DNA of 8,003 nucleotides from Candidatus Omnitrophota bacterium (lineage in GTDB: Bacteria; Omnitrophota; Gorgyraeia; JABMQH01). The stretch's first letter is position 1. Each line of letters starts with the position of its first letter. Below are positions 1 through 5,710 of the stretch, in pieces. Under the pieces are notes generated by a model. It searched no databases. It saw only the letters and a list, made by a program, of their open reading frames with translations, and was not told where the DNA came from. The stretch lies in contig JAPLLL010000048.1 in NCBI GenBank assembly GCA_026387595.1, positions 28,848 to 36,850 on the forward strand, in the 5' to 3' direction. A program made the position numbers and the translations under genes.

Positions 1-536
1 ATAACGCCGACCAGGATATACACCGGGATAAGCGCAAGGAACGCCGCTTTATACCCCCATTTTTCCGCAATGTACCCGCCCCCTATGCCGGAAAACATGC
101 CTGCGACGGAAATCGAGATCCACTGGACGCTCTGGATCTTGCCCGTCATCGTGTATTTTTTCCCCTCAACGCACATTATGCCGTCCACTGCCACGTCACG
201 GAACGCGGCGTTCGAGGAATTAAATATCAGAAGGGCAACCAGGATCGCTATAGGGAACGAAACCAATCCCAAAAGCAATACGATTCCTATGTCAAGGAAA
301 AGCGATATAAAGATCCAGGGTCGTTTTCCGAAAAAATTGTCTATTGTATACCCGATCAGCGGCTTTACGAGCCACGCAAAGATCGTGACACTTGAAATGA
401 CCATGATCTTTTCGGGGGAGAAACCAAGCGTTTCTTTCAGGTAATAAAACAGGCCCTGGGAAGGAAGCGACTCTATGCCCTGCGTAAAATAAACAGAGCT
501 GCTTAGTGCAAAGATCCAGAAGAATTTTCTGTTCAC
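1..536 (-). CDS. MFS-type membrane transporter, BT1/folate-biopterin-transporter-like (3' end cut by window edge)
   Basis: The frame opens at a GTG at 534-536 and stays open to the left edge, giving the first 178 residues; the C-terminal half is missing. It was read directly from the sequence. The protein is very hydrophobic, with about five or six membrane segments (roughly residues 5-20, 45-64, 72-92, 93-108, 128-152, 162-178). A loop after the second segment, GYTIDNFFGKRP (62-73), matches the MFS signature between helices 2 and 3. FRDVAVDG (112-119) followed by a KIQSVQW stretch and a Gly-rich helix resembles the BT1 branch of MFS carriers. The substrate cannot be told from sequence. The GTG overlaps the TGA of the upstream solute-binding protein gene as GTGA and has no clear Shine-Dalgarno sequence, so translation is probably coupled. 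Confidence is high for an MFS-like carrier and moderate for the BT1 branch. Confidence 0.82.
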   Translation of the reverse strand, partial: MNRKFFWIFALSSSVYFTQGIESLPSQGLFYYLKETLGFSPEKIMVISSVTIFAWLVKPLIGYTIDNFFGKRPWIFISLFLDIGIVLLLGLVSFPIAILVALLIFNSSNAAFRDVAVDGIMCVEGKKYTMTGKIQSVQWISISVAGMFSGIGGGYIAEKWGYKAAFLALIPVYILVGV

Positions 537-2164
537 TGGGCGGGTTGTTTCAGATATTTTTGTTCGGCCTTCGGCGCGCGCCAATCGGTTATGTTATAGA
601 GCATGCCGTTTAAGCCGGGGCGGGGGCCGCGGAACCGTTTATGCACGGCGCGAAGCTGGTCAGGGGTATACAAAAAAAGGCGCGGCTGCTCCGCGTCGAT
701 TATACGGTGTATCTCTTTATAAAACGAGGCCCGGCTTTCCTGGTCAAAAGAGCGGCGCGCCTTTTCTAAAAGGTTTTTTATCATCTCGCTTTTATACGTA
801 ATAAAGCCGAGGCCGTCCGCGTAACCTTCGGGATCCTTTGGGAAGCTGCGCTCAAGGATAGCGGCCTCGAATTCCTTTTTATTTAAAACTTTCTCCTGGA
901 GATCGCTTGCGCTTAAGGCCTTTATGTTGACTCTTATCCCTAATTCCGACAACTTTTTCTGAAAGATATCCGCAACCGCCTTGTGTTCTTCGATACCTTC
1001 GTTAAAAAGAAGGGTGAATTCAAAGGGTTTGCCGTTTTTATTGATCAGTCCGTCTTTATCTGTATCGCGCCAGCCCGCCTGTTCCAGAAGCATCTTCGCC
1101 CATCTCTTATCGCATTTCATCGGCGCTATTTCCTTATTGTACGCCCAGCCGTCCGGAGGGAACGGGGCCGTACACACCCTGCCGCAGCCCATTAACACGT
1201 CTCTTACGATCGCGTTTTGGTCCAATGCCGAATTGACCGCGCGCCTTATGGACCTTTCCTTAAATCTGGGGTCCTGCAGGTTATAGGCTATAAAGGTATA
1301 CCTTAATGACGGATATCGGAATTTATTGAAACTGGTTTTAAATGCGTCGTCGTCCGTTTCCTGTTTGTACTGCCCGGGTGTAAGCTGCATCATGTCTATC
1401 GTCTGCGATTTCAGTTCTGTCAGCATCGCGGCCTGGTCCGGCATGATCTTATAGACAACCCTGTCTATGCTGGGCCTGCCTTCAAAATAATCCGGGTTAA
1501 ATTCGAGGTCGATCCTCTCTCCCGGTTTCCAGGATTTGAATTTATACGGCCCCGTTCCGACGGGATTTTTTGAAAATTCTGCCGCATTGAGGTCCTGGTT
1601 CTCAAGGATATGCTTCGGCATGATCTTCACGGCCCAATCCGCAAGGCCCGGCGAAAACGGTTCCTTGTAGACAACCTGCACGGTAAAACGGTCCGGTGTC
1701 TTCAATTCCGCTATTTTTCCAAAGGCACCGGAATAAAGAGTTTTTATATCAGGGTCGATCAATTTCTCGTAGGTAAACTTTACGTCGTCGGCGGTGAACA
1801 GCTTGCCGTCGTGCCAGCGCACGTTTTGCCTTAAATAAAATGTTATCGTCAGGCCGTCGTCCGATATCTCCCATTTTTGGGCCAGGTCAGGTATTACGTT
1901 CAAATCCTTGTCAAATTTTGTGACGCCGTTAAATAAAAGCCCGACTATATCCTGTGAGGTGCCTTCCGGAGCAAGTATGGGTACCAATATGTCCGGTTCA
2001 TGTAAGGCGCCAATGATTATAGCATCGCCGTAAATCGGCACGGGTTTTTGCGGTACCTGGGGCTTTGCTTGCTGCTGGGCTGCCGTAAGGGAGGTAAAAA
2101 TAAAAACGGCCGTCATTATCGCTAATAGCGGCCGTATAATATGTTTATTTGAGCGATTCGCCAT
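533..2164 (-). CDS. Extracellular solute-binding protein, family 5 (peptide/nickel-type ABC transporter binding protein)
   Basis: This 543-residue protein should bind oligopeptides or similar solutes in the periplasm and deliver them to an ABC permease. Residues 1-29 form a signal peptide: a basic N-terminus (NRSNKHIIR), a hydrophobic core at 12-28, and a likely signal peptidase I site after TAA at 27-29. There is no lipobox cysteine, so a soluble periplasmic form is more likely than a lipoprotein. The family 5 signature is clear: WEISDDGLTITFYLRQNVRW followed by HDG (98-120), then TADDVKFTYEKL, and PVGTGPYKF at 201-209. The length is normal for OppA/DppA-type proteins. No permease or ATPase gene is visible; the next gene encodes an MFS carrier. 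The ATG lies 11 bases after the secG stop without a visible Shine-Dalgarno sequence, so re-initiation from secG is likely. The ligand is not predictable. Confidence 0.93.
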   Translation of the reverse strand: MANRSNKHIIRPLLAIMTAVFIFTSLTAAQQQAKPQVPQKPVPIYGDAIIIGALHEPDILVPILAPEGTSQDIVGLLFNGVTKFDKDLNVIPDLAQKWEISDDGLTITFYLRQNVRWHDGKLFTADDVKFTYEKLIDPDIKTLYSGAFGKIAELKTPDRFTVQVVYKEPFSPGLADWAVKIMPKHILENQDLNAAEFSKNPVGTGPYKFKSWKPGERIDLEFNPDYFEGRPSIDRVVYKIMPDQAAMLTELKSQTIDMMQLTPGQYKQETDDDAFKTSFNKFRYPSLRYTFIAYNLQDPRFKERSIRRAVNSALDQNAIVRDVLMGCGRVCTAPFPPDGWAYNKEIAPMKCDKRWAKMLLEQAGWRDTDKDGLINKNGKPFEFTLLFNEGIEEHKAVADIFQKKLSELGIRVNIKALSASDLQEKVLNKKEFEAAILERSFPKDPEGYADGLGFITYKSEMIKNLLEKARRSFDQESRASFYKEIHRIIDAEQPRLFLYTPDQLRAVHKRFRGPRPGLNGMLYNITDWRAPKAEQKYLKQPAQ

Positions 2165-2180
2165 AATAAAGCGCTTTATT
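2165..2180. repeat. Perfect 16-base palindrome between secG and the binding-protein gene
   Basis: AATAAAGCGCTTTATT equals its own reverse complement. It contains the secG stop codon (2176-2178) and ends directly beside the ATG of the solute-binding protein gene (2162-2164). It has no loop bases, so a protein-binding operator is as plausible as an RNA hairpin. There is no T-run after it, so it is not an intrinsic terminator. Its function is unknown. Confidence 0.6.
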
Positions 2181-2556
2181 TTGAAACAGGCGCCGGCTGT
2201 GTCTCGGTTACCGGTTTCGCAGTATCCTGCTGAGGCACCTGCTGCTGTTGCGGCGCTTTTTGATCTTCTTTTACGATATCCTCTATGCTTTTGCGCAGGC
2301 GGGTGTCTTCCATAAGGGAACGGGACCTCTTAGTGGAAAGGACAGTAAGCCCCAGGCACGTACACAGAAAAACTATGGCTGCGACCTCAGTTGAGCGCTG
2401 CAGGAATTTGGTGGCGGATGTCCCGAAAAATGACTGGGTAGAACTCATGCCGAATGTCTCGCTTAAACCGCCGCCCCGGCCCGCCTGCAGCAGGATGACC
2501 AATATCAGGATTAGAGACGCTATAATGTGCACTGTTATTACCGCAATATATATCAT
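2176..2556 (-). CDS. secG: Preprotein translocase subunit SecG
   Basis: SecG is the small, two-helix accessory subunit of the SecYEG channel and helps SecA-driven export across the inner membrane. The 126-residue product has a first membrane helix at about 3-23, the conserved cytoplasmic loop LLQAGRGGGLSETFG (22-36), a further FFGTSATKFLQRST stretch, and a second helix at about 57-76. This order is typical of SecG. After the second helix comes a charged segment and then a Gln/Pro/Thr-rich tail (about 101-126) that is longer than in many SecG proteins and probably disordered. The ATG overlaps the tpiA stop as ATGA, and GAGGT (plus-strand 2566-2570) lies 9 bases upstream. Placement after pgk-tpiA is a known arrangement in many bacteria. 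Confidence 0.95.
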   Translation of the reverse strand: MIYIAVITVHIIASLILILVILLQAGRGGGLSETFGMSSTQSFFGTSATKFLQRSTEVAAIVFLCTCLGLTVLSTKRSRSLMEDTRLRKSIEDIVKEDQKAPQQQQVPQQDTAKPVTETQPAPVSK

Positions 2557-3323
2557 TTTGCCTTTACCTCGCTTGTCTTTTTTATCAGTTCTGAGAATGA
2601 ATCCGGTTTAAGGCTTGCCCCGCCCACAAGGGCGCCGTCCAGATCCGGTTTCGCCATCAGGGCGGCTATATTTTCCGGGGTAACGCTGCCGCCGTACTGG
2701 ATCCGGATCAAAGAGGCGGTTTGGCTTGAATAAAGTTTCGAAAATAGATTCCGTATAAACTCGTGGACCTCCTGCGCCTGTTCAGGCGTAGCGGTCTTGC
2801 CGGTGCCTATGGCCCATACCGGCTCATATGCAATTATACATTTGCGGGCGTCGGCATCGCCGATCTCTTTAAAGCCGCTTACAACATGGTCCTTCACTAC
2901 GTCAAAGGTTTTCCCGCTTTCGCGTTCCGCAAGTTTTTCTCCGACGCAAACGATAGGCGTAAGGCCGGCCTTCAGGGCTGCTTTCAGCTTTTTATTAACG
3001 GTTTCGTTTGTCTCTGCGAAATACTGGCGCCTCTCCGAATGCCCTATAATGACAAAGCTGCAGCCTGCATCCTTCAGCATCGGGCCTGAAACCTCGCCTG
3101 TAAACGCTCCCTTTTCCTCCCAGAAAAGGTCCTGGGCCCCTAATTTGATATTGGAGCTCAAAATGATCTCTGCTATGCTGCTGAGCGCCGTGAATGGCGG
3201 GCAGACAATTGTGTCGACATTCTCGATCTTATATAAATTGCGCTTGAGGCCGTTAACCAGCTCGATCGCCTCAGGGATGGTCTTGTTAAGTTTCCAGTTG
3301 CCTGCAATTATTGGACGTCTCAT
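2553..3323 (-). CDS. tpiA: Triosephosphate isomerase
   Basis: This cytosolic glycolysis and gluconeogenesis enzyme interconverts dihydroxyacetone phosphate and glyceraldehyde 3-phosphate. The 256-residue length is usual for the TIM-barrel family. All catalytic parts are visible: GNWKLN with Asn9 and Lys11, the electrophilic His95 in GHSERR (94-99), the base Glu167 in AYEPVWAIGTGKTA (165-178, which includes the mobile loop 6), and the phosphate-binding YGGSV (210-214) and ALVGGASL (231-238). The enzyme should be active. It follows pgk after a 98-base gap with two hairpins and overlaps secG by ATGA. The ATG is supported by AAGGA (plus-strand 3334-3338) at a spacing of 10 bases, and the protein starts just before the conserved RRPIIAGNWK block, as expected for the family. 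Confidence 0.98.
   Translation of the reverse strand: MRRPIIAGNWKLNKTIPEAIELVNGLKRNLYKIENVDTIVCPPFTALSSIAEIILSSNIKLGAQDLFWEEKGAFTGEVSGPMLKDAGCSFVIIGHSERRQYFAETNETVNKKLKAALKAGLTPIVCVGEKLAERESGKTFDVVKDHVVSGFKEIGDADARKCIIAYEPVWAIGTGKTATPEQAQEVHEFIRNLFSKLYSSQTASLIRIQYGGSVTPENIAALMAKPDLDGALVGGASLKPDSFSELIKKTSEVKAK
2566..2570 (-). promoter_or_regulatory. Ribosome binding site of secG inside the tpiA 3' end
   Basis: The minus strand reads GAGGT followed by 9 bases and then the secG ATG. The site lies within the last codons of tpiA and supports the ATG at 2556 despite the overlap with the tpiA stop. Confidence 0.6.
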
Positions 3324-3333
3324 TGTTTACCAA

Positions 3334-3338
3334 TCCTT
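3334..3338 (-). promoter_or_regulatory. Ribosome binding site of tpiA, directly next to a hairpin
   Basis: The minus strand reads AAGGA, then 10 bases, then the tpiA ATG. The first base upstream of this site is the end of a 7-base-pair stem (3339-3359). Folding or unfolding of that stem could affect ribosome access; this is an inference from position only. Confidence 0.55.
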
Positions 3339-3359
3339 GCAACCATTCGTTGTGGTTGC
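3339..3359 (-). other. Hairpin in the tpiA leader (7-bp stem, 7-base loop)
   Basis: The arms GCAACCA (3339-3345) and TGGTTGC (3353-3359) are exact reverse complements around a 7-base loop. The stem abuts the tpiA ribosome binding site. No T-run follows on either strand, so it is not a terminator. Confidence 0.6.
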
Positions 3360-3380
3360 TACTCAGTTTCATTACTCTGT

Positions 3381-3416
3381 GGGACAGTTTGCTGCGGTCT
3401 CTCTGCAAACTGTCCC
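3381..3416 (-). other. Hairpin just after pgk (12-bp perfect stem)
   Basis: The arms GGGACAGTTTGC (3381-3392) and GCAAACTGTCCC (3405-3416) are exact reverse complements with a 12-base loop. The stem begins five bases after the pgk stop codon in the direction of transcription. No T-run follows it on the minus strand, so a rho-independent terminator is unlikely. A role as an mRNA stability or processing element between pgk and tpiA, or as a REP-like repeat, is possible. Confidence 0.7.
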
Positions 3417-3421
3417 GGCTG

Positions 3422-4615
3422 TCAAGCCTGGTCGCTACTTTGCAGCGCCGCGATACCCGGCAATATCTTGCCTTCCAGGCATTCCAGTGACGCGCCCCCG
3501 CCTGTTGAGATGTGCGACATCTTGTCTTCCAGGCCGAATTTTGCGATAGCCGCGGCCGTGTCGCCTCCGCCGATAATACTTGTGGCCTTTAACCCCGCGA
3601 TCACCTTCGCGATCTCTCTTGAGCCCTTGTCAAATTTATCAATTTCAAAAACGCCAAGCGGGCCGTTCCATACGATCGTCTTTGCGCTTTTAAGTTCCTG
3701 TGAAAAAAATTTTACTGTCTTGGGCCCGATATCAAGGCCGAGCATGCCTGCCGGGATCGCGTTATCCGGCGTGACCTTCGCGTCTGCCGCGGCATCCAGT
3801 TTCGCAGCAACCACGTGGTCCACAGGCAGCAGTATTTTTACTTTACGCTTCTGGGCCTCGCTTAAGATCTCCTTTGCAAGGTTCAGCTTATCGGCCTCAA
3901 GCTTTGAATTCCCGATCTCAACGCCCTGCGCTTTTAAAAATGTGTACGCCATCCCTCCGCCGATCAGAATGGCATCAACCTTTTTCATAAGGTTTTTTAT
4001 AACCTCTATCTTGTCGGACACCTTTGCCCCGCCCAGAATGGCCACATACGGTTTTTGCGGATTTTCAAGCGCCTTCTCGAAATATTCGATCTCTTTCTGG
4101 ACCAGGAACCCGGCCACGCCCGGCAAATATTTAGTAACTCCTTCTGTTGAGGCATGGGCCCTGTGCGCGGTCCCGAACGCATCGTTTACGTAAACATCCC
4201 CGAGCGAAGCAAGCTCCTTTGCAAAAACCGGATCATTTGCCTCTTCCTCTTTATGGAACCGTACATTCTCAAGAAGGACAATGTCCCCGGGCTTCATCTC
4301 GCTTACAATACCATTTACCGCCTGCCCTATGCAATCCGGGGCCATGGTGACTTTTTTGCCGATGAGCTGAGCCAGTTTTTCCGCTGCCGGTTTCAGGCTG
4401 TATTTCGGCTCGGGTCCGCCTTTTGGCCGGCCAAGATGGCTCATAAGGATAATCTTTGCGTTGTTGTCAACCGCATATTTTATCGTCGGAAGCGCGGCCC
4501 GTATCCTTGTGTCATCGGTTATGTTAAGCTTGTCATCCTGCGGCACGTTAAAATCAACGCGCATCAGGACACGCTTGTTTTTAATATCAACGTCTCCTAT
4601 TCCCTTTTTATTCAT
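3422..4615 (-). CDS. pgk: Phosphoglycerate kinase
   Basis: This cytosolic glycolytic enzyme transfers phosphate from 1,3-bisphosphoglycerate to ADP, giving ATP and 3-phosphoglycerate. The 397-residue length is standard for bacteria. Conserved blocks appear in order: MRVDFNVP (18-25), the DDTRIRAALPT substrate-binding Arg region (34-44), SHLGRPKG (59-66), LLENVRFHKEEE (114-125), YVNDAFGTAHRAHAS (142-156), GGAKVSDKIEVI (195-206), GGGMAYTFL (219-227), the nucleotide-binding NGPLGVFE (327-334), GGGDTAAA (349-356) and STGGGASLE (370-378). Nothing is missing. It is the first gene after a strong promoter and the upstream terminator, so it heads the glycolysis-secG-transport operon. The ATG has only a weak upstream GAG at 6 bases, but the start matches the usual N-terminus just before the first beta strand. 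Confidence 0.98.
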   Translation of the reverse strand: MNKKGIGDVDIKNKRVLMRVDFNVPQDDKLNITDDTRIRAALPTIKYAVDNNAKIILMSHLGRPKGGPEPKYSLKPAAEKLAQLIGKKVTMAPDCIGQAVNGIVSEMKPGDIVLLENVRFHKEEEANDPVFAKELASLGDVYVNDAFGTAHRAHASTEGVTKYLPGVAGFLVQKEIEYFEKALENPQKPYVAILGGAKVSDKIEVIKNLMKKVDAILIGGGMAYTFLKAQGVEIGNSKLEADKLNLAKEILSEAQKRKVKILLPVDHVVAAKLDAAADAKVTPDNAIPAGMLGLDIGPKTVKFFSQELKSAKTIVWNGPLGVFEIDKFDKGSREIAKVIAGLKATSIIGGGDTAAAIAKFGLEDKMSHISTGGGASLECLEGKILPGIAALQSSDQA

Positions 4616-4660
4616 ATCATTCTCACAACTTTTACTGCCTTTGTTTAAGTTTAAACGCTT

Positions 4661-4689
4661 ATTTTATCCAACTTGGGCATTTTTGTCAA
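4661..4689 (-). promoter_or_regulatory. Near-consensus sigma-70 promoter for pgk
   Basis: On the minus strand, TTGACA (4684-4689, perfect -35) is followed by 17 bases and TAAAAT (4661-4666, one mismatch to the consensus -10). Transcription should start near 4654, giving a leader of about 40 bases before the pgk ATG. The 8-base palindrome GTTTAAAC (4649-4656) lies over the expected start point. It sits only 9 bases after the U-run of the upstream terminator, so it begins a new transcription unit. Confidence 0.85.
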
Positions 4690-4697
4690 CTTGTTTA

Positions 4698-4731
4698 TAA
4701 AAACAGCCCTCACTTTTAAAGAGAGGGCTGT
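4698..4731 (-). terminator. Rho-independent terminator after the small repeat-protein gene
   Basis: The arms ACAGCCCTC (4703-4711) and GAGGGCTGT (4723-4731) form a perfect 9-bp GC-rich stem around an 11-base loop. On the minus strand the stem runs into TTTTTATA. It is 23 bases beyond the stop codon of the small gene and just before the pgk promoter, so it separates the two transcription units. Confidence 0.88.
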
Positions 4732-4753
4732 AAGGTTTGTTAAATCTTATCCT

Positions 4754-5215
4754 TTAATAAGTTACCCAGGTATCAGGTTTGCCGCTTCCTGTGGTATCTT
4801 TTTCCGCCTTAACGGGCTTGCCATTTTCGTAATAAACCCACTCGTCTATCTTGCCCGTGCCTTTTGTGTCCGCTTCGCTCTTTATGATCTGGCCCTTAGT
4901 ATCATAAAAAAGCGTCATGTTGGGCTTGCCGCTGCCGGTCGTATCTTTTTCGGCTTTTACCGGTATCCCGTTTTCATAATAGATCCACTCGTTTATCTTG
5001 CCGTCGCCTTTGGCATCATTCTCAACTCTGGTAACTACGCCTTTATCGTTATAAATGCCGTCATGGTTACGGTCCATCTTTATTTCTTTGGGCTTAAATT
5101 GTTGGGTGCCGGCAGCCGCAGTCGTTTTTTGCTCCTCCTTCGGCGCCGCGGACGCGTATACGCTAAACCCAAACACAAAAAACACTACTACCAGCAGAAC
5201 AAATAATCTCTTCAT
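4754..5215 (-). CDS. Small secreted protein with tandem Asp/Gly-rich repeats, function unknown
   Basis: I do not recognise a named family. The 153-residue product has a signal peptide (MKRLFVLL, hydrophobic to about residue 20, likely cleavage near ASA or ASAA at 21-24) and no lipobox cysteine, so it should be periplasmic or secreted. A short linker rich in Lys, Glu, Thr and Ala follows. DRNHDG (48-53) resembles the first half of a calcium-binding loop. From residue 67 to the end there are 3.5 repeats of 24-25 residues, each starting with D-x-x-G-x-G-K and usually continuing to EW(V/I)YYENG-x-PVKAEK. The last repeat stops after DTTGSGKPDTWVTY. The start is fixed by a strong AAAGGGGG site 9 bases upstream. 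The gene lies 19 bases after the giant repeat protein and is followed by a terminator, so the two are probably co-transcribed. Calcium or ligand binding is only a guess. Confidence 0.9.
   Translation of the reverse strand: MKRLFVLLVVVFFVFGFSVYASAAPKEEQKTTAAAGTQQFKPKEIKMDRNHDGIYNDKGVVTRVENDAKGDGKINEWIYYENGIPVKAEKDTTGSGKPNMTLFYDTKGQIIKSEADTKGTGKIDEWVYYENGKPVKAEKDTTGSGKPDTWVTY
4757..5017 (-). repeat. Tandem 24-25-residue protein repeats in the small secreted protein
   Basis: Units on the minus strand are 5017-4946 (DAKGDGKINEW...), 4945-4871 (DTTGSGKPNM...), 4870-4799 (DTKGTGKIDEW...) and 4798-4757 (DTTGSGKPDTW, truncated). Units 1 and 3 are nearly identical, and units 2 and 4 share their start. 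The real duplication period is therefore about 49 residues, made of two related halves. Confidence 0.85.
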
Positions 5216-5224
5216 GATTATAAA

Positions 5225-5232
5225 CCCCCTTT
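5225..5232 (-). promoter_or_regulatory. Strong ribosome binding site of the small repeat-protein gene
   Basis: The minus strand reads AAAGGGGG, then 9 bases, then the ATG at 5215. It occupies most of the 19-base gap after the stop codon of the giant repeat protein. No terminator or promoter fits in this gap, which supports co-transcription. Confidence 0.7.
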
Positions 5233-5234
5233 TT

Positions 5235-5710
5235 TTATTTCAGCGAGCGAATCATATAATAATTCGCTGTGTTGGCCAAGTCCGCCTGCAGCGCCGGCAG
5301 GTTAAGCTGCGATACATCTATTACAGCCGGCAGCGCGCTCAAGAACCTGTCGTCTATTCTCGCGCCTTCTTTCAAGATCCAGTACTGCATAAGTTTATGC
5401 CCCCATGGCTGAAGGTCTGCTTCATAGAACGCGGCGTTAACGTCATTACGGACTATATCAATATACCCAAAACCGTAACTCATGATACTTCCTTTAATGC
5501 TGCCGCTTCCGTAATTGCCTCCGCCCATTAACTGATTATTTAATATTACCAAGCCCGGAGAAGCCGACTCCAGAAGGTCGCTGCGTTGCGTATGGTAATC
5601 GGCATTAATGGTACCTTTGAGATTAACGGAAACTTCATCCTGGAGAGAGTTGCTCCAAACCGATAAGTGGCCGTTAATATTTACGGCTATCGGGTTGTTG
5701 ATAGTGCCTA
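5235..5710 (-). other. Unique C-terminal tail of the giant repeat protein
   Basis: After the last repeat-like strands (about NGVIGTINNP) the repeat signature ends. The tail has a different composition: more Leu, Tyr, Trp, Arg and His, for example HLSVWSNSLQDEVSVNLKG, SYGFGYIDIVRNDVNAAFYE, LQPWGHKLMQYWILKEG and a helical end ADLANTANYYMIRSLK. It is not a 12-strand autotransporter barrel (too short), does not end in Phe, and shows no LPXTG-type or PEP-CTERM sorting signal. It may be a capping or anchoring domain; I do not recognise a family. Confidence 0.6.

Noticed and set aside
70..444. Plus-strand open frame of 124 codons
   Set aside because: It lies opposite the MFS gene, has no family pattern, and its translation looks like an antisense shadow of membrane helices.
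533..2164. Lipoprotein assignment for the solute-binding protein
   Set aside because: There is no cysteine near the end of the signal peptide; TAA-QQ fits signal peptidase I.
3381..3416. Rho-independent terminator after pgk
   Set aside because: The stem is strong, but no T-run follows on either strand, and tpiA is tightly linked to the next genes.
2797..4193. Long plus-strand open frames opposite tpiA and pgk (to 250 codons)
   Set aside because: They are antisense to fully conserved enzymes, with Ser/Pro/Ala-rich translations typical of shadows and no ribosome binding site.
5042..5074. True EF-hand or dockerin in the small protein
   Set aside because: DRNHDG matches the first loop positions, but the acidic residue at position 12 is absent (Gly59) and flanking helices are not evident.
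4673..5206. Plus-strand frame of 177 codons with hydrophobic stretches
   Set aside because: It crosses the terminator and promoter and is antisense to the small repeat protein, whose signal peptide, ribosome binding site and repeats are convincing.
5235..5710. Autotransporter beta-barrel or PEP-CTERM/LPXTG sorting tail
   Set aside because: The tail is too short for a classical barrel and ends in SLK, without a terminal aromatic residue, hydrophobic helix plus basic cluster, or sorting motif.
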